Source of the DNA: Parvibaculaceae bacterium PLY_AMNH_Bact1
GTDB lineage: Bacteria; Pseudomonadota; Alphaproteobacteria; Parvibaculales; Parvibaculaceae
Length of the DNA: 64,000 nt
NCBI GenBank assembly: GCA_032881465.1
Contig: CP126168.1
Location: 2,170,001-2,234,000, forward strand
Direction: 5' to 3'
Below the pieces are notes generated by a model that had not been told where the DNA came from, did not search any database, and saw only the letters and a list, made by a program, of their open reading frames with translations. Positions 8,848-20,162 of this stretch are shown in pieces. The number at the start of each line of letters is the position of its first letter. Within the stretch, counting starts at the first letter, position 1. Both the position numbers and the translations under genes were made by a program.

Positions 8848-10071
8848 ATGTCCAAAATTAAGGTGGAAAACCCCGTCGTTGAGCTCGACGGCGATGAAAT
8901 GACCCGCATCATCTGGACCTTCATCAAAGAGAAGCTGATCCACCCCTATTTGGACATTGACCTCAAGTATTACGATTTGGGCATGGAATATCGCGATGAG
9001 ACCGATGACCAGGTCACCATCGATTCTGCTGAAGCTATCAAGAAATACGGTGTAGGCGTCAAATGCGCCACCATCACGCCAGACGAAGCCCGCGTCGAAG
9101 AGTTTGGTCTGAAGAAAATGTGGAAGTCGCCGAACGGCACCATCCGGAATATTCTTGGCGGCACCGTTTTCCGCGAGCCCATCATCTGCCGCAACATCCC
9201 GCGCCTTGTGCCAGGCTGGACAGAGCCGATCGTCATCGGGCGTCATGCTTTTGGTGATCAATATCGCGCGACGGACTTCCGGGTGCCAGGTGCTGGCAAG
9301 CTCACCATCAAATGGGAGGCCTCTGACGGGTCCGACACGATTGAACGAGAAGTCTATGACTTTCCCTCATCAGGCGTCAGCATGGCCATGTACAACCTGG
9401 ATGACAGCATTCGCGACTTTGCCCGCGCCTGCATGAAGTATGGCTTCGATCGCAACTACCCAGTCTATCTGTCCACCAAGAACACGATCATGAAAGCCTA
9501 TGACGGACAGTTCAAAGATCTGTTCCAGGAAGTCTTCGACAAGGAATTCAAAAAAGAGTTCGACAAGAAAGGCCTCACCTACGAACACCGCCTGATTGAT
9601 GACATGGTCGCATCTGCCATGAAATGGAATGGCGGCTATGTGTGGGCCTGTAAGAATTATGACGGCGATGTTCAGTCCGATACGGTCGCCCAGGGATTTG
9701 GCTCCCTTGGCCTCATGACCAGTGTACTGATGACACCTGACGGGAAGACCATGGAAGCAGAAGCGGCCCACGGCACCGTGACCCGTCACTACAGAAACCA
9801 CCAAAAGGGCGAAGAAACCTCAACCAATTCCATCGCATCAATCTTTGCCTGGACCCGCGGTCTGAAGCACCGCGCAAATCTGGATGGCAATGAGAAGCTT
9901 GGAAAGTTCGCCGCCCTGATCGAACAGGTTTGCGTTTCCACAGTGGAAAGCGGCTATATGACCAAGGACCTGGCACTCCTCGTTGGCGCAGAACAAAACT
10001 GGCTCTCAACGACCGGCTTCCTCGACAAGATTGCAGAGAACCTCGACAAGGCCATGTCCAAGGGAATTTGA
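8848..10071 (+). CDS. icd: NADP-dependent isocitrate dehydrogenase (eukaryote-like homodimeric type)
   Basis: A 407-residue isocitrate dehydrogenase of the TCA cycle (isocitrate to 2-oxoglutarate plus CO2). The start [20 protein letters not shown] fixes ATG 8848, with AAGAGG upstream. A frame extending to 8668 adds a non-homologous leader. The family motifs are [58 protein letters not shown] (metal aspartates) and [12 protein letters not shown] (nucleotide). This is the compact type common in alphaproteobacteria and mitochondria, not the E. coli type. Confidence 0.96.
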   Translation: MSKIKVENPVVELDGDEMTRIIWTFIKEKLIHPYLDIDLKYYDLGMEYRDETDDQVTIDSAEAIKKYGVGVKCATITPDEARVEEFGLKKMWKSPNGTIRNILGGTVFREPIICRNIPRLVPGWTEPIVIGRHAFGDQYRATDFRVPGAGKLTIKWEASDGSDTIEREVYDFPSSGVSMAMYNLDDSIRDFARACMKYGFDRNYPVYLSTKNTIMKAYDGQFKDLFQEVFDKEFKKEFDKKGLTYEHRLIDDMVASAMKWNGGYVWACKNYDGDVQSDTVAQGFGSLGLMTSVLMTPDGKTMEAEAAHGTVTRHYRNHQKGEETSTNSIASIFAWTRGLKHRANLDGNEKLGKFAALIEQVCVSTVESGYMTKDLALLVGAEQNWLSTTGFLDKIAENLDKAMSKGI

Positions 10072-10089
10072 GGTCAAAGAAACCGCGAC

Positions 10090-11340
10090 CTAAAGGTCCT
10101 TTTTCTCTTCCTCAATTTCACGCTCAAGCTCATCAGTCGCACCATACGAGAGATTGCGCGCGCGAATCGCGTCGAGCAACCGTACCCGTGCTTCAGGATG
10201 TCGCCCGATAAACTCGCGGAAGCTGCGCGCATCAAGTTTTAGAACGTGCGCCTGGCTGAGGGTAACAATGTCAGCCGAACGACGCCGGTCATCCAACAGG
10301 GCCATCTCGCCAAAATACTCGCCCTCCCCAAGCTCCACCGATCGTTCGTCAAAATCGAGGCGGACACGTCCAATGACGATAAAATACATCCCGTCTGCCA
10401 CATCGCCCTTATGTGCAATTACAGCGTCCGGATCGATCACCTGAGCTTCAAGCAACTCAACAAGGTCCACCAACAATGTTGGTTTGAGCTCCTGAAAGAG
10501 CGGCACCCGCGCCACCATGCCCCAAGAAACAACAAAGTCCCGTCGATGAATTTCCCGGGCAAACCCGCTTGAGACGATGGCAATTGGCATAGCAAACATG
10601 CCAAGTCCAAAAATCATCACCAGTCCGCCAAAGAAACGACCCAGCGTTGTGAGGGGGACGACATCTCCGTACCCTACCGTTGTCAGTGTCGCCAACGCCC
10701 ACCACATCGACATTGGTATCGAACCAAACGCCTCAGGCTGAGCCTCATGCTCCAGCCAATAAATGCCCGTCGCCGAAAAAATCAACATGCCAGACATCAC
10801 AATGAGAGCAGCAAGCATTGCCCGGCGCTCAGACTTGAACACCCGTCCGATTGTGTAAAGCGCCGGGGAATAGCGGGCGAGCATCAGAAAGCGAAACAGC
10901 CTGAAGATGCGCAATATTCTAAGATCAACAGCAAACAGAAAACTCAAATAGAAGGGCAAAATGACGATGAGATCGATGAGCATTTGCACGGTCATCGAAT
11001 AACCCAAACGCACGCGCCATTTGGGCAGACCTCTAAATGCTGGGTGGTCTACGCAAACCCAAAGCCGGATCAAGTATTCAACGGTAAAAACCGTAATCGA
11101 GAAAGCGTTGAAGAGGCGGAGTTCTTCACCATAGAGGGCTGCGATACGCACATCAGTCTCTGCCGCAAACGCTACTACGTTGGCCAGAATGAGCCCAACC
11201 ATGAACACATCGAAAATAGCGCTTGGACGGTCACCCGTTTTGCCAGCTTCCAGGAGAATATAGAGCCACCGGCGCACACCCGAGACACCGTCGTCTGTCA
11301 TGGGGCCGTCTACTGGCTGTTTATCAAGCTGCTCCGGCAA
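10090..11340 (-). CDS. Six-TM voltage-gated-type K+ channel with C-terminal cyclic-nucleotide-binding domain
   Basis: A 416-residue membrane protein. It has six predicted helices, an S4 with repeated arginines ([19 protein letters not shown]), and the K+ selectivity filter [14 protein letters not shown]. This is followed by a C-terminal cNMP-binding domain with [15 protein letters not shown] and [18 protein letters not shown]; the E and R of [14 protein letters not shown] match the phosphate-binding cassette. It resembles MlotiK1-type channels. The ORF start overlaps the last 17 bp of alaS. A downstream ATG at 11301 is an alternative start without overlap. Confidence 0.88.
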   Translation of the reverse strand: MPEQLDKQPVDGPMTDDGVSGVRRWLYILLEAGKTGDRPSAIFDVFMVGLILANVVAFAAETDVRIAALYGEELRLFNAFSITVFTVEYLIRLWVCVDHPAFRGLPKWRVRLGYSMTVQMLIDLIVILPFYLSFLFAVDLRILRIFRLFRFLMLARYSPALYTIGRVFKSERRAMLAALIVMSGMLIFSATGIYWLEHEAQPEAFGSIPMSMWWALATLTTVGYGDVVPLTTLGRFFGGLVMIFGLGMFAMPIAIVSSGFAREIHRRDFVVSWGMVARVPLFQELKPTLLVDLVELLEAQVIDPDAVIAHKGDVADGMYFIVIGRVRLDFDERSVELGEGEYFGEMALLDDRRRSADIVTLSQAHVLKLDARSFREFIGRHPEARVRLLDAIRARNLSYGATDELEREIEEEKKDL

Positions 11341-14002
11341 GACTACCTACAGTTTCTTTGATAGCAGCCAAGGCAGCATCCGCCTTGCTGCCGTCAGGCC
11401 CGCCGGCCTGCGCCATATCAGGCCGACCACCGCCCCCTTTACCACCAAGAGCCTCTGCACCCGTGCGTACAAGGTCAACGGCGGAAAGACGGTCTGTCAG
11501 GTCATCTGTCACCCCAACAGCGATGCCAGCTTTCCCGTCTTCGCCCAGAGCGATCAGGGCAACAATGCCGGACCCAACATTCTTTTTGGCGTCGTCAATC
11601 ATGCCACGCAAGTCCTTAGGGCTGATCCCTTCCATGGCGCGCGCAATCACTTTCACGCCACCAAGTTCTTCAACTTCGGACGCACTGCTACTGGGAGACG
11701 CGCCACCACCGCCCATGGCAAGTTTCTTCTTGGCGTCCGCCAGGTCGCGCTCAAGGCGTTTGCGATCGTCGACCAGTATCGCAACCCGTTCGCTCAACTG
11801 GTCAGGCGTGATTTTCAAAACAGCAGCAGCGTCGAGAGCAATCCGCTCCTGATCATTGAGGTAAGCCCGCGCGCCCTCAGCCGTCAGTGCCTCAATTCTG
11901 CGCACTCCGGATCCCACAGCTCCTTCGCTCACAATCTTGAACAAAGCGATGTCACCGACCCGTCCAACATGGGTCCCGCCACATAGCTCAACAGAGAAAC
12001 TGTTGCCATCCTCGCGAGGCGAGCCCATGGACAGGACCCGAACTTCATCCCCGTATTTTTCGCCAAAGAGCGCCAGGGCACCTGCCTCAATGGCATCATC
12101 GGGTGTCATCACCCGGGTGACGACCTCATTGTTACGCTGGATCTCCTCATTGACGATTGTCTCCACCTCAGCGATCTGCTCTGACGTCATCGCTTTTGGG
12201 TGAGAGAAGTCAAAACGCAGCCTGTCGGGCCCTACCTGCGAACCTTTTTGGCTGACATGATCGCCCAGCACCCGTCGAAGCGCTTCATGAGCCAAGTGGG
12301 TTGCGGAATGGTTCGCGCGAGTGGACGTTCGCAAATGACCGTCTACGCGGAAGTCAGCAACCTCGCCGACCGTAAGCATACCTTTGGTCAGCGTGCCAAT
12401 ATGCACAATGAGGTCGCCCAGTTTTTTCTGAGTATCCGTTACAGTGAACTCAGCACCATCTCCGGTGAACATTCCGCCTGTGTCGCCGACCTGACCGCCA
12501 GACTCGCCATAGAAAGGCGTTTGATTGGCAACCACCACGGCCTCGTCACCAGCACCAACGCTGTCGACCCGCTCGCCATCTTTTACCAGAGCAACGATCT
12601 TTCCTTCCGCAGCTTCGCTCGTATAGCCAAGGAATTCTGTTGCTCCGACTTCCTCCTTGAGATCGAACCAGAGTGTCTCCGTCGCTGCTTCGCCGGAACC
12701 CGACCAGTTGGCACGTGCAGCCGCACGCTGCTTTTCCATCGCCGCATCAAAGCCCACCTGATCAACGCTCATATCGCGCTCGCGCAGGGCATCTTCAGTA
12801 AGATCCAGGGGAAAGCCATAAGTGTCGTAGAGCTTGAACGCCACATCGCCAGGAAGTTCGCCTGCCCCGCCTTGCTCACCGACAGCTTCGTCAAGCAGCT
12901 TCAAGCCGCGCGCGAGCGTTTCCCGGAAGCGTGTTTCTTCAAGTTTGAAGGTCTCTGTGATCAGCGCTTCTGCCCGACGCAATTCTGGATAAGCATCACC
13001 CATCTGGTGAATAAGTGCCGGCACCAACCGCCACATAAGGGGCTCAGCTACTCCTAACAGCTGCGCATGGCGCATGGCGCGACGCATTATCCGACGCAGC
13101 ACATAACCCCGCCCCTCGTTGGACGGCATTACGCCGTCTGCGAGAAGGAAAGAGCATGACCGAAGGTGATCGGAGATCACCCTATGGCTGACACTGTGAG
13201 ACCCATCCGGATCCGTACTGGAGCTATGCGCTGACGCTTCAATCAATGCCCGGAACAGGTCCGTGTCGTAATTGTCATGGCTGCCCTGAAGGAGCGCCGC
13301 AATACGCTCTAGTCCCATGCCCGTATCGATGGATGGTTTTGGAAGAGTGATACGATCACCGCCCGCCTGCTGATCGAACTGCATAAAAACCAAGTTCCAG
13401 ATCTCAATGAACCTGTCCCCATCTTCGTCAGGACTCCCAGGAGGGCCACCAGGCACTTTATCGCCATGGTCGAAGAAGATTTCAGAACAGGGTCCACAAG
13501 GACCGGTATCACCCATAGACCAGAAATTATCCGATGTAGAAATCCGGATAATCTTATCGTCAGAGAGACCTGCGACCTTCTTCCAGATCTTTGGTGCCTC
13601 TTCATCTTCAGAAAAAACAGTCACCAACAACCGGTCTTTTGAAATGTCATACTCTTTGGTAATCAGATCCCAGGCGAAGGCAATGGCATCGTCTTTAAAA
13701 TAATCGCCAAAGGAAAAGTTCCCCAACATTTCGAAGAAGGTGTGGTGGCGTGCTGTGTAGCCGACATTGTCGAGATCATTGTGCTTGCCGCCCGCCCGCA
13801 CACATTTCTGAGATGAGGTCGCGCGGGAATAGTCGCGGGACTCCATGCCAGTAAAGACATTCTTGAACGGCACCATGCCCGCATTCGTAAAGAGCAATGT
13901 GGGATCGTTCTGTGGAACGAGCGACGCTGACGGCACACGGGTATGGCCCTGCTTCTCAAAAAAGTCGAGAAAGGTCTCGCGGATCTGATTAACGCCGGTC
14001 AT
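11324..14002 (-). CDS. alaS: Alanyl-tRNA synthetase
   Basis: An 892-residue class II synthetase charging tRNA-Ala. ATG 14002 ([20 protein letters not shown]) fits the family start better than an in-frame start at 14056. The catalytic motif [17 protein letters not shown] is clear. The editing domain shows HSATH, with the distal [10 protein letters not shown] completing the zinc site. A DHHA1-like C-terminal domain ends in [13 protein letters not shown]. It follows recA in the usual alphaproteobacterial order recA-alaS. Confidence 0.97.
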   Translation of the reverse strand: MTGVNQIRETFLDFFEKQGHTRVPSASLVPQNDPTLLFTNAGMVPFKNVFTGMESRDYSRATSSQKCVRAGGKHNDLDNVGYTARHHTFFEMLGNFSFGDYFKDDAIAFAWDLITKEYDISKDRLLVTVFSEDEEAPKIWKKVAGLSDDKIIRISTSDNFWSMGDTGPCGPCSEIFFDHGDKVPGGPPGSPDEDGDRFIEIWNLVFMQFDQQAGGDRITLPKPSIDTGMGLERIAALLQGSHDNYDTDLFRALIEASAHSSSTDPDGSHSVSHRVISDHLRSCSFLLADGVMPSNEGRGYVLRRIMRRAMRHAQLLGVAEPLMWRLVPALIHQMGDAYPELRRAEALITETFKLEETRFRETLARGLKLLDEAVGEQGGAGELPGDVAFKLYDTYGFPLDLTEDALRERDMSVDQVGFDAAMEKQRAAARANWSGSGEAATETLWFDLKEEVGATEFLGYTSEAAEGKIVALVKDGERVDSVGAGDEAVVVANQTPFYGESGGQVGDTGGMFTGDGAEFTVTDTQKKLGDLIVHIGTLTKGMLTVGEVADFRVDGHLRTSTRANHSATHLAHEALRRVLGDHVSQKGSQVGPDRLRFDFSHPKAMTSEQIAEVETIVNEEIQRNNEVVTRVMTPDDAIEAGALALFGEKYGDEVRVLSMGSPREDGNSFSVELCGGTHVGRVGDIALFKIVSEGAVGSGVRRIEALTAEGARAYLNDQERIALDAAAVLKITPDQLSERVAILVDDRKRLERDLADAKKKLAMGGGGASPSSSASEVEELGGVKVIARAMEGISPKDLRGMIDDAKKNVGSGIVALIALGEDGKAGIAVGVTDDLTDRLSAVDLVRTGAEALGGKGGGGRPDMAQAGGPDGSKADAALAAIKETVGSLAGAA

Positions 14003-14196
14003 TGCGGTCTCACATTCGTCTGATACTGGAGTCCAGCGCCGACAAAATGACGCCAAACCCTTGGAATTCGGTCTCTTTTTCTAAAGGTCACCGACGCTCC
14101 TGTCTAGCAAAGCGACCGCCTGGCAACATCCCGGATCCATCTTCTGACCCGGTTTGTTAAACGCTTGCCCATCAGGTTCAGCGACCAATTTCCCAC

Positions 14197-14231
14197 GAAA
14201 AAGCGGCGCCCACCGAAATGCGCGCCGCTTT
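14197..14231 (-). terminator. recA intrinsic terminator
   Basis: A perfect 10-bp stem AAAGCGGCGC/GCGCCGCTTT (14200-14209 and 14222-14231) with a 12-nt loop is followed on the minus strand by TTTTTCG. It lies 25 bp beyond the recA stop. Confidence 0.85.
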
Positions 14232-14255
14232 CAGGTCGAATATGGCGTTTCAGAC

Positions 14256-15365
14256 CTAACCTGCAACTTCCTCCGGCATGCCATCGTCGTCGTCCGCGTC
14301 AGGACCAACATCAAGTGCTTCGGCAAGTCCCGCGTCAGCGCGGATCGCTGTTTCGATGGCCAGTGCCATATCTGGGTTTTCCTTCAGGAAGGTCTTGGCG
14401 TTTTCACGCCCCTGCCCAATCCGCTGGCTGTCATAGGAATACCAGGAGCCGGATTTCTCAACGACCCCGGCTTTGACCCCAAGATCGACGACCTCCCCCA
14501 TTTTAGAGATCCCTTGCCCATACATGATGTCGAACTCGACCTGTTTGAAAGGTGGCGCCACCTTGTTCTTCACCACTTTGACGCGGGTCTGATTGCCCAC
14601 CACTTCATCCCGGTCTTTGATCGCGCCAATGCGGCGAATATCAAGACGGACAGAGGAATAGAACTTCAGCGCATTCCCGCCTGTCGTCGTTTCCGGACTG
14701 CCAAACATCACCCCGATCTTCATACGGATCTGGTTGATGAAAATGACCATGCAATTTGATTTGGAAATTGAGCCCGTCAGTTTCCGGAGCGCTTGGCTCA
14801 TGAGCCGCGCCTGGAGACCCGGCAAGCTGTCGCCCATATCTCCATCAAGCTCAGCCCGAGGCGTGAGTGCAGCAACCGAGTCCACAACGATCACATCCAC
14901 AGCACCTGATCGCACCAGCGTATCGACAATTTCCAGTGCCTGCTCGCCCGTGTCAGGCTGCGAGATCAGAAGATCATCCAGATTGACACCGAGCTTGCGG
15001 GCATAGACCGGGTCCAGTGCGTGCTCCGCATCGACAAAAGCGCAGATGCCCTCTTTCTTTTGAGCTTCAGCAACCGTGTGAAGTGCAAGAGTGGTTTTAC
15101 CACTTGATTCAGGACCGTAGACCTCAATCACCCGGCCCTTTGGTAGACCGCCAATCCCGAGCGCAATATCAAGGCTCAAAGAGCCGGTTGGGATCGCCTC
15201 AATCTCGACCACCTGCTCGTTTTTTCCGAGCCGCATGATCGACCCCTTACCAAAAGACCGCTCAATCTGACTGAGCGCGGCATCCAGAGCTTTTTGCTTA
15301 TCCATACTGTCCTTGCCAAGCAAGCTGACTACGTTTTCTTTCTGTTCTCGCGCCATAAGCGTCAT
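14256..15365 (-). CDS. recA: Recombinase A
   Basis: A 369-residue RecA, the strand-exchange protein and LexA co-protease. The Walker A is [13 protein letters not shown], the Walker B region is [20 protein letters not shown], and the L2/monomer-interface region with [17 protein letters not shown] is intact. The acidic tail ([15 protein letters not shown]) is typical. An alphaproteobacterial SOS box lies about 110 bp upstream of the start. The gene is terminated before alaS. Confidence 0.98.
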   Translation of the reverse strand: MTLMAREQKENVVSLLGKDSMDKQKALDAALSQIERSFGKGSIMRLGKNEQVVEIEAIPTGSLSLDIALGIGGLPKGRVIEVYGPESSGKTTLALHTVAEAQKKEGICAFVDAEHALDPVYARKLGVNLDDLLISQPDTGEQALEIVDTLVRSGAVDVIVVDSVAALTPRAELDGDMGDSLPGLQARLMSQALRKLTGSISKSNCMVIFINQIRMKIGVMFGSPETTTGGNALKFYSSVRLDIRRIGAIKDRDEVVGNQTRVKVVKNKVAPPFKQVEFDIMYGQGISKMGEVVDLGVKAGVVEKSGSWYSYDSQRIGQGRENAKTFLKENPDMALAIETAIRADAGLAEALDVGPDADDDDGMPEEVAG

Positions 15366-15476
15366 CCCCTTATTTCATACCGGCTCTGCGGAAGCAATTG
15401 AGGTAAATGTACCTTTTTTGTTCTCATGGGCAAGAAAAAGTTTAAGCCATTGATTTTATTGCTATATCTCAAGTGT

Positions 15477-15491
15477 GTTCTAAACCTGTTC
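15477..15491 (-). promoter_or_regulatory. LexA (SOS) box upstream of recA
   Basis: A direct repeat GTTC-N7-GTTC (GTTCTAAACCTGTTC) matches the alphaproteobacterial LexA site. It lies in the recA-cckA gap, 112-126 bp from the recA ATG. Two more boxes of the same form precede imuB and imuA in this window. Confidence 0.8.
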
Positions 15492-15552
15492 CACAAGTTT
15501 ATGCACAGGAAGACGCTCTGTTAAGCAGAATCGCGCGAGAAGGCGGCTTGGC

Positions 15553-18156
15553 CTACTCCATCGCCTCTTTCACCGCCGCAGCGAGCTGCTTGAGGCTGAA
15601 AGGCTTGGGCAAGAAGCGGAAATCGACAGAAGGGTCGAGGCTCTTGGCAAAGGCATCTTCGGCATAACCGGAGATGAAAATGATCTTGGTGCCCGGCCGT
15701 TTTTCCTGCAGCTGTTTCACCATGGTCGGCCCATCCATATTGGGCATCACCACGTCGCTAACGACGAGATCAATCGCACCATCATGGCTGTCGACAATCT
15801 CCAGCGCCACGTCCCCGCTCTCAGCTTCAAGGACCGTGTAGCCCCGCGTGCCGAGCGCCCGGACAGCAAAGGTTCGCACGGCGTCTTCGTCTTCGACGAG
15901 CAGGATCGTACCCTTGCCCGTAAGGTCAGGAGCAGCAGTTTCTTCAACTTGAGCCTGAACCTTCGCCGCTGCTTCTTCCTCTGTTTCAAAATAGCGCGGC
16001 AGGTAGATACGGAAGGTCGTGCCTTTGTCCACAGTAGAAAAGGCAAAGATGTAGCCGCCGGTCTGCTTAACAATCCCGTAGACCGTGGAGAGCCCAAGGC
16101 CCGTGCCCTTACTCACATCTTTCGTGGTGAAGAACGGCTCAAAGATCTTGCCCAGATGCTCTTTCGGGATGCCGCAACCTGTGTCCGTCACTTCGATAAG
16201 CACATATTCCGCCGGGGGCATCAGCGCATGATCCAGCGCCTTTGCGTCTTCAGCTGAGACATTGGCTGTGCGAATAGTAAGCCGCCCGCCGTCTTCCATA
16301 GCATCACGTGCATTCACAGCCAGGTTGATTACCACCTGCTCAAGTTGGTTCTGATCAACTTTCACAAGACCCAGATCCCGCTCATGGGTGATCTTAAGTT
16401 CCACCGTCTCGCCCAGAAGACGGCTCAGCAGATTGGACAACTCCGCCAGCTCATCAGTGAGGTTCAGGACCTTCGGCCGCAATGTCTGACGCCGCGAGAA
16501 GGCAAGCAGCTGCCGCACCAGGTTCGCAGCCCGGTTCGCATTCTGCTTGATCTGCATAACATCAGCGAAGCTCGGGTCACCTGCCTGATGACGCGCAAGA
16601 AGGAGGTCACAAAAGCCGATAATCGCAGTCAGCAGATTGTTGAAGTCGTGCGCTACGCCGCCTGCCAGTTGCCCCACAGCCTGCATTTTTTGCGACTGGG
16701 CGAACTGCATCTCAAGTGATTTCTGCTCACTCGTGTCAATGAGATAGGCAATGATGGAAGGCTGCCCCCCGGTCTCATTGGAATAGCTGGCAAAGAGCTG
16801 CGCAGTCTTCTCAATCTCCTCTCCCTGCTTCTGGAGGAATCGAAGATCAATCGGCCCGCGAGAGCCTCCAGACGACACAGCCCCATCGAGAAACTCTTTC
16901 AGAGCCACCCGGTCTTCTGCAACGACCAGGTCCGCAAATCGACTGCCCGCATCCGGCGTGCCTCCAACAAGTGTCACAAAGGCGGCATTCGAACTGCCAA
17001 GCACGCCGTCCTTGTCCAGCGTGGCAACACCGATTGGCGCATTATTGAAGAAGCGAGCAAACCGCATCTCCGCATCCCGCAGATGCGCTTCCGTATCGTC
17101 CTCTTCCTCCCGGAACATAACCACAGAGCGTGACGCACCGGGCGCTCCATCCACCGCCGGTGCAAAATTCTGCACAATGCGCACCTGAACCGGACCCTCG
17201 GGCCCTGTCAGATCAACATCGATGACCTGAGTTCCTTCTTCTCCGTCTTTTTCCTGAACGAAGGCATTCACATCACCAGCAACAAGGTCGCCGAACCTGG
17301 TTTTGCCTGACACCAGGTCTTCCGGTGACCGTCCCACCATCGTTGCGAACATCTGATTCACATAATCAAGCTGCCCGGAATCCTTCGCAGAGAAAAAGCC
17401 GAAGGGCGCATCATCCAGATAGGCCAAATATTTGTCGCGCCCCACTTGAGCTTGCGCCGCCGCAAGCCTCTCAGCGGTCATGTCTCTTAGAAGCCAGATG
17501 CTCGCACCACTCTTAGCGGCGGCACCTGTCAGCGGCTGAACGGCTGCCTTAAAGACGCGTTCCTGTCCTTGACCCGCGGGAGGCACGAACCGAAGCTCTT
17601 CCTCGTCCGCCAAGCCCAATCTGGCAGCCTGCGCCAATTGGTAGAGTTGCTCATCAACGCCAGCCTGCCCTGCAAGCAACCGCTCCAACGGCATGGGGCG
17701 GTCATGGGCATCAAGCCCAAGATGTCTATAAGCTTGGTTTGCAAACAGGACAGACCCGCGCCGATCTGTCACGAGACAGGGATCAGGCAGGCTTTCCAGT
17801 GCGTGACCAGCAACGCCGGTAACTTTGCCGCGCCCCACAATTGGGCTTGAGGGGCGCCCGGCTATAAGAGCCACAGTTGAGAAAAAGCCCACAGCGACCA
17901 GGCCGCCGATCAGTAAGTAGCCAGACGGCCCGGCAGCGCTCAAATTGAGAAAGACGAAGCCCCCGGCAGCGCCAGCCAGAAACAGGCCAATGAGCCCAGC
18001 CATCCCCAGCGAGTTACGCCATCGGTTCTGGTCTGAAAGTCCGGCCTTGTCAGAAGAGGCACGCGCAGGTCCACTGATTTCTGTCTTCGGATCAGAAACT
18101 GGTCCGTCGCCCCCAGCTCCATCTGCTCCGGGCCCATCCATCAGTGTATCGCTCAT
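15553..18156 (-). CDS. cckA: Cell-cycle hybrid histidine kinase CckA
   Basis: An 867-residue hybrid kinase. It has two N-terminal membrane helices (about residues 48-70 and 78-100), tandem PAS-like domains to about 480, and a HisKA with HDFNNLLTAIIGFCD (phospho-His about 503). The HATPase has N and G boxes (NLAVNARDAM, TDTGCGIP, GTGLGLSTVYG), and the C-terminal receiver has Asp about 801 in LVVSDVVMPNMDG. Domain order, motif and the position next to flhB and recA fit CckA. CckA sends phosphate via ChpT to CtrA, or removes it, controlling the cell cycle and flagellar genes. ChpT and CtrA genes are not in this window. Confidence 0.9.
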   Translation of the reverse strand: MSDTLMDGPGADGAGGDGPVSDPKTEISGPARASSDKAGLSDQNRWRNSLGMAGLIGLFLAGAAGGFVFLNLSAAGPSGYLLIGGLVAVGFFSTVALIAGRPSSPIVGRGKVTGVAGHALESLPDPCLVTDRRGSVLFANQAYRHLGLDAHDRPMPLERLLAGQAGVDEQLYQLAQAARLGLADEEELRFVPPAGQGQERVFKAAVQPLTGAAAKSGASIWLLRDMTAERLAAAQAQVGRDKYLAYLDDAPFGFFSAKDSGQLDYVNQMFATMVGRSPEDLVSGKTRFGDLVAGDVNAFVQEKDGEEGTQVIDVDLTGPEGPVQVRIVQNFAPAVDGAPGASRSVVMFREEEDDTEAHLRDAEMRFARFFNNAPIGVATLDKDGVLGSSNAAFVTLVGGTPDAGSRFADLVVAEDRVALKEFLDGAVSSGGSRGPIDLRFLQKQGEEIEKTAQLFASYSNETGGQPSIIAYLIDTSEQKSLEMQFAQSQKMQAVGQLAGGVAHDFNNLLTAIIGFCDLLLARHQAGDPSFADVMQIKQNANRAANLVRQLLAFSRRQTLRPKVLNLTDELAELSNLLSRLLGETVELKITHERDLGLVKVDQNQLEQVVINLAVNARDAMEDGGRLTIRTANVSAEDAKALDHALMPPAEYVLIEVTDTGCGIPKEHLGKIFEPFFTTKDVSKGTGLGLSTVYGIVKQTGGYIFAFSTVDKGTTFRIYLPRYFETEEEAAAKVQAQVEETAAPDLTGKGTILLVEDEDAVRTFAVRALGTRGYTVLEAESGDVALEIVDSHDGAIDLVVSDVVMPNMDGPTMVKQLQEKRPGTKIIFISGYAEDAFAKSLDPSVDFRFLPKPFSLKQLAAAVKEAME

Positions 18157-18258
18157 CTATCCAGATCTTATCTGCCGAGGTCACAATCCCAAGATACCGG
18201 ACGGTCTTTTCCATCCGGCCATGATCAAAGCCCTAGCGTGAGCGAATCATCGCGCACG

Positions 18259-19332
18259 CTAGTTGCGGGACATCTTACTCTTAAGACGCATCACGTAGCC
18301 AATAACCTCAGCAACAGCTTTGTAGTGTTCCGGTGGTATCGATTCTTCCAACTCCACAGATGCGTAGAGGGCACGGGCGAGAGGCGGGCTCTCCACAATC
18401 GGCACGTCATGCTCTGACCCGATTTCCCTGATTTTAAGGGCAATAGCATCCATCCCCTTGGCCACGCAGACCGGAGCTGCCATACCTTGGCTGTATTCCA
18501 GGGCGACAGCATAGTGGGTCGGGTTGGTGATAATGACCGCAGCGTCAGGCACGCGAGACATCATACGCTGACGTCCCCGTTCCATTCGCAAGGCTCGCAG
18601 CTTCGCTTTGACCGTTGGGTCGCCTTCCGTCTGTTTGTATTCGTCTTTAACCTCTTGCACGGTCATGCGTTGTTTCTTGTTCCACTGGGCCACCTCAAAC
18701 ACATAATCAGCCGCAGCGAGCACGGTCATAATAGCAACCACCATCGCAAGGATCTTGATCGCGATCGATTGAACAAAGGGAAGCAACATCCCCACATCCA
18801 TGGTCATGAGGATGAGCAATTGATCACGCATGGGCCAGACGATGAGAAAAGTTGCCACCGCCACCAAGCTCAGCTTCACCAGGCCTTTAGTAAAGTTCAT
18901 CAGACTTTTTGGAGAAAAAAGTCTTTTCAGACCTTCCTTCGGTGAAATCTTTGAGAGCTTCGGTTTCATATTCTCGGTAGAGAAAACCGGCATGTTCTGC
19001 ACCAGGTTTCCAGCAACCCCTGCCCCGATGAGCAACAGCATCGGCACAGCAAGGATCTTCAGAATCGTAAGGCCGATTTGCTGCCAAACAAACATGAGAT
19101 TGTTCTGATCAACAGAAATGTCGTGCGGGTTCGACAGAAAAACCGTAAAGGCGCGTGCGAAGTCACCGGATGCGCTTGTTGACACAACCCCGATCACCAG
19201 CGCTGTCGCAATCATAATGAACCAGGTGTTGACCTCCTGGCTCTTGGCCATGTCACCCTTTTTTCGGGCGTCCTCCAGTTTCTTGGAGGTCGCCTCTTCG
19301 GTTTTTTCTGAATCGTCGGCTTGATCCGCCAT
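18259..19332 (-). CDS. flhB: Flagellar type III export switch protein FlhB
   Basis: A 357-residue export-gate subunit with four N-terminal TM helices and a cytoplasmic domain. The autocleavage site NPTH (N270) is in AVIITNPTHYAVALEY. FlhB self-cleaves there and switches export from rod/hook to filament substrates. An N-terminal charged stretch (SEKTEEATSKKLEDARKKGD) is family standard. It is the last gene of the flgB-flgC-fliE-fliQ-fliR-flhB minus-strand run. An 8-bp inverted repeat (18233-18240/18255-18262) spans its stop codon. Confidence 0.96.
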   Translation of the reverse strand: MADQADDSEKTEEATSKKLEDARKKGDMAKSQEVNTWFIMIATALVIGVVSTSASGDFARAFTVFLSNPHDISVDQNNLMFVWQQIGLTILKILAVPMLLLIGAGVAGNLVQNMPVFSTENMKPKLSKISPKEGLKRLFSPKSLMNFTKGLVKLSLVAVATFLIVWPMRDQLLILMTMDVGMLLPFVQSIAIKILAMVVAIMTVLAAADYVFEVAQWNKKQRMTVQEVKDEYKQTEGDPTVKAKLRALRMERGRQRMMSRVPDAAVIITNPTHYAVALEYSQGMAAPVCVAKGMDAIALKIREIGSEHDVPIVESPPLARALYASVELEESIPPEHYKAVAEVIGYVMRLKSKMSRN

Positions 19333-19361
19333 AGACCCTCTCGCACGAAGCGCCTAGCCCC

Positions 19362-20120
19362 TCAGGCCAGGAACAAACTCATGCTCTCTTCAAAAAAGGT
19401 GAGAAACCACATCATCATCGCGCCCATGAGCACCGCAAACAGCGCAAAGCCCAGCAGAATATTCGCCGGCATCGCCACGAAAAAAATCTGCACCTGAGGC
19501 ATCAGTTTGGAAAGAATGCCAAGCGCCAGATAGAAAATCATCCCAAAGACGACAAAGGGCGCAGCAATTTGGACCGCCAGTTTGAAAGACCCGGCAACCA
19601 CACCCGTTGCGGTCTCAACAAAATCACCAATCGGCAAGCCCGCGCCTGGCTCAAAAAGCACATAGCTGTCTCGCATGGCTGCGATCAGCAGGAAATGTAG
19701 GTCCGTCGCAAAAATCATCGTCACCGCGAGCATGGAAAGGAAGGATCCCACGAGCGCACTCTGGATGCCCTGCGTCGGGTCGACATTCTGCGCAAAAGCA
19801 AGCCCGGTCTGAAAAGCAATGATTGTGCCTGCAACCTGCAACGCACTCATGATCAGGCGCGCAACCGATCCAATAAGAAACCCGACAGCGATTTCTGAGA
19901 AAACGCCCCAAGCGATCCCAGACACGGTCGCCGGTACCGGTCCATAGGTATCAGCCACAAGCGGCATCAAAACCATTGAAATCAAGACGGCGAGGGTCAA
20001 CCTCACGCGACTTGAGACACTGAACTCGCCGAGCGCCGGCATCAACATTACCATGGTGCCTATGCGGGAAAAGACCAGCATAAACACATAGGCAGTTGTG
20101 GGAGCGAGCTCAAAACTCAT
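19362..20120 (-). CDS. fliR: Flagellar biosynthesis protein FliR
   Basis: A 252-residue polytopic protein of the export gate, with the family pattern TAYVFMLVFSRIGTMVMLMP near the N-terminus. A long hydrophobic core follows with GFLIGSVARLIMSALQVAGT and GLAFAQNVDPTQGIQS. It assembles with FliP and FliQ into the helical gate in the basal body. It lies 42 bp downstream of fliQ and 29 bp upstream of flhB. Confidence 0.95.
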   Translation of the reverse strand: MSFELAPTTAYVFMLVFSRIGTMVMLMPALGEFSVSSRVRLTLAVLISMVLMPLVADTYGPVPATVSGIAWGVFSEIAVGFLIGSVARLIMSALQVAGTIIAFQTGLAFAQNVDPTQGIQSALVGSFLSMLAVTMIFATDLHFLLIAAMRDSYVLFEPGAGLPIGDFVETATGVVAGSFKLAVQIAAPFVVFGMIFYLALGILSKLMPQVQIFFVAMPANILLGFALFAVLMGAMMMWFLTFFEESMSLFLA

Positions 20121-20162
20121 GAGTTGGCACCAACCGCATTAATGGGAACAAGGAGGCGCACA

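Noticed and set aside
10087-10105. Short hairpin GACC-TAAA-GGTC with T5 after icd
   Set aside because: The stem is only 4-5 bp and overlaps the channel stop codon, so it is too weak to call a terminator.
10747-11361. 204-residue plus-strand ORF within the channel gene
   Set aside because: It is antisense to conserved TM and selectivity-filter coding sequence.
12200-13057. 285-residue plus-strand ORF within alaS
   Set aside because: It is the antisense shadow of alaS, whose protein is clearly conserved along the whole region.
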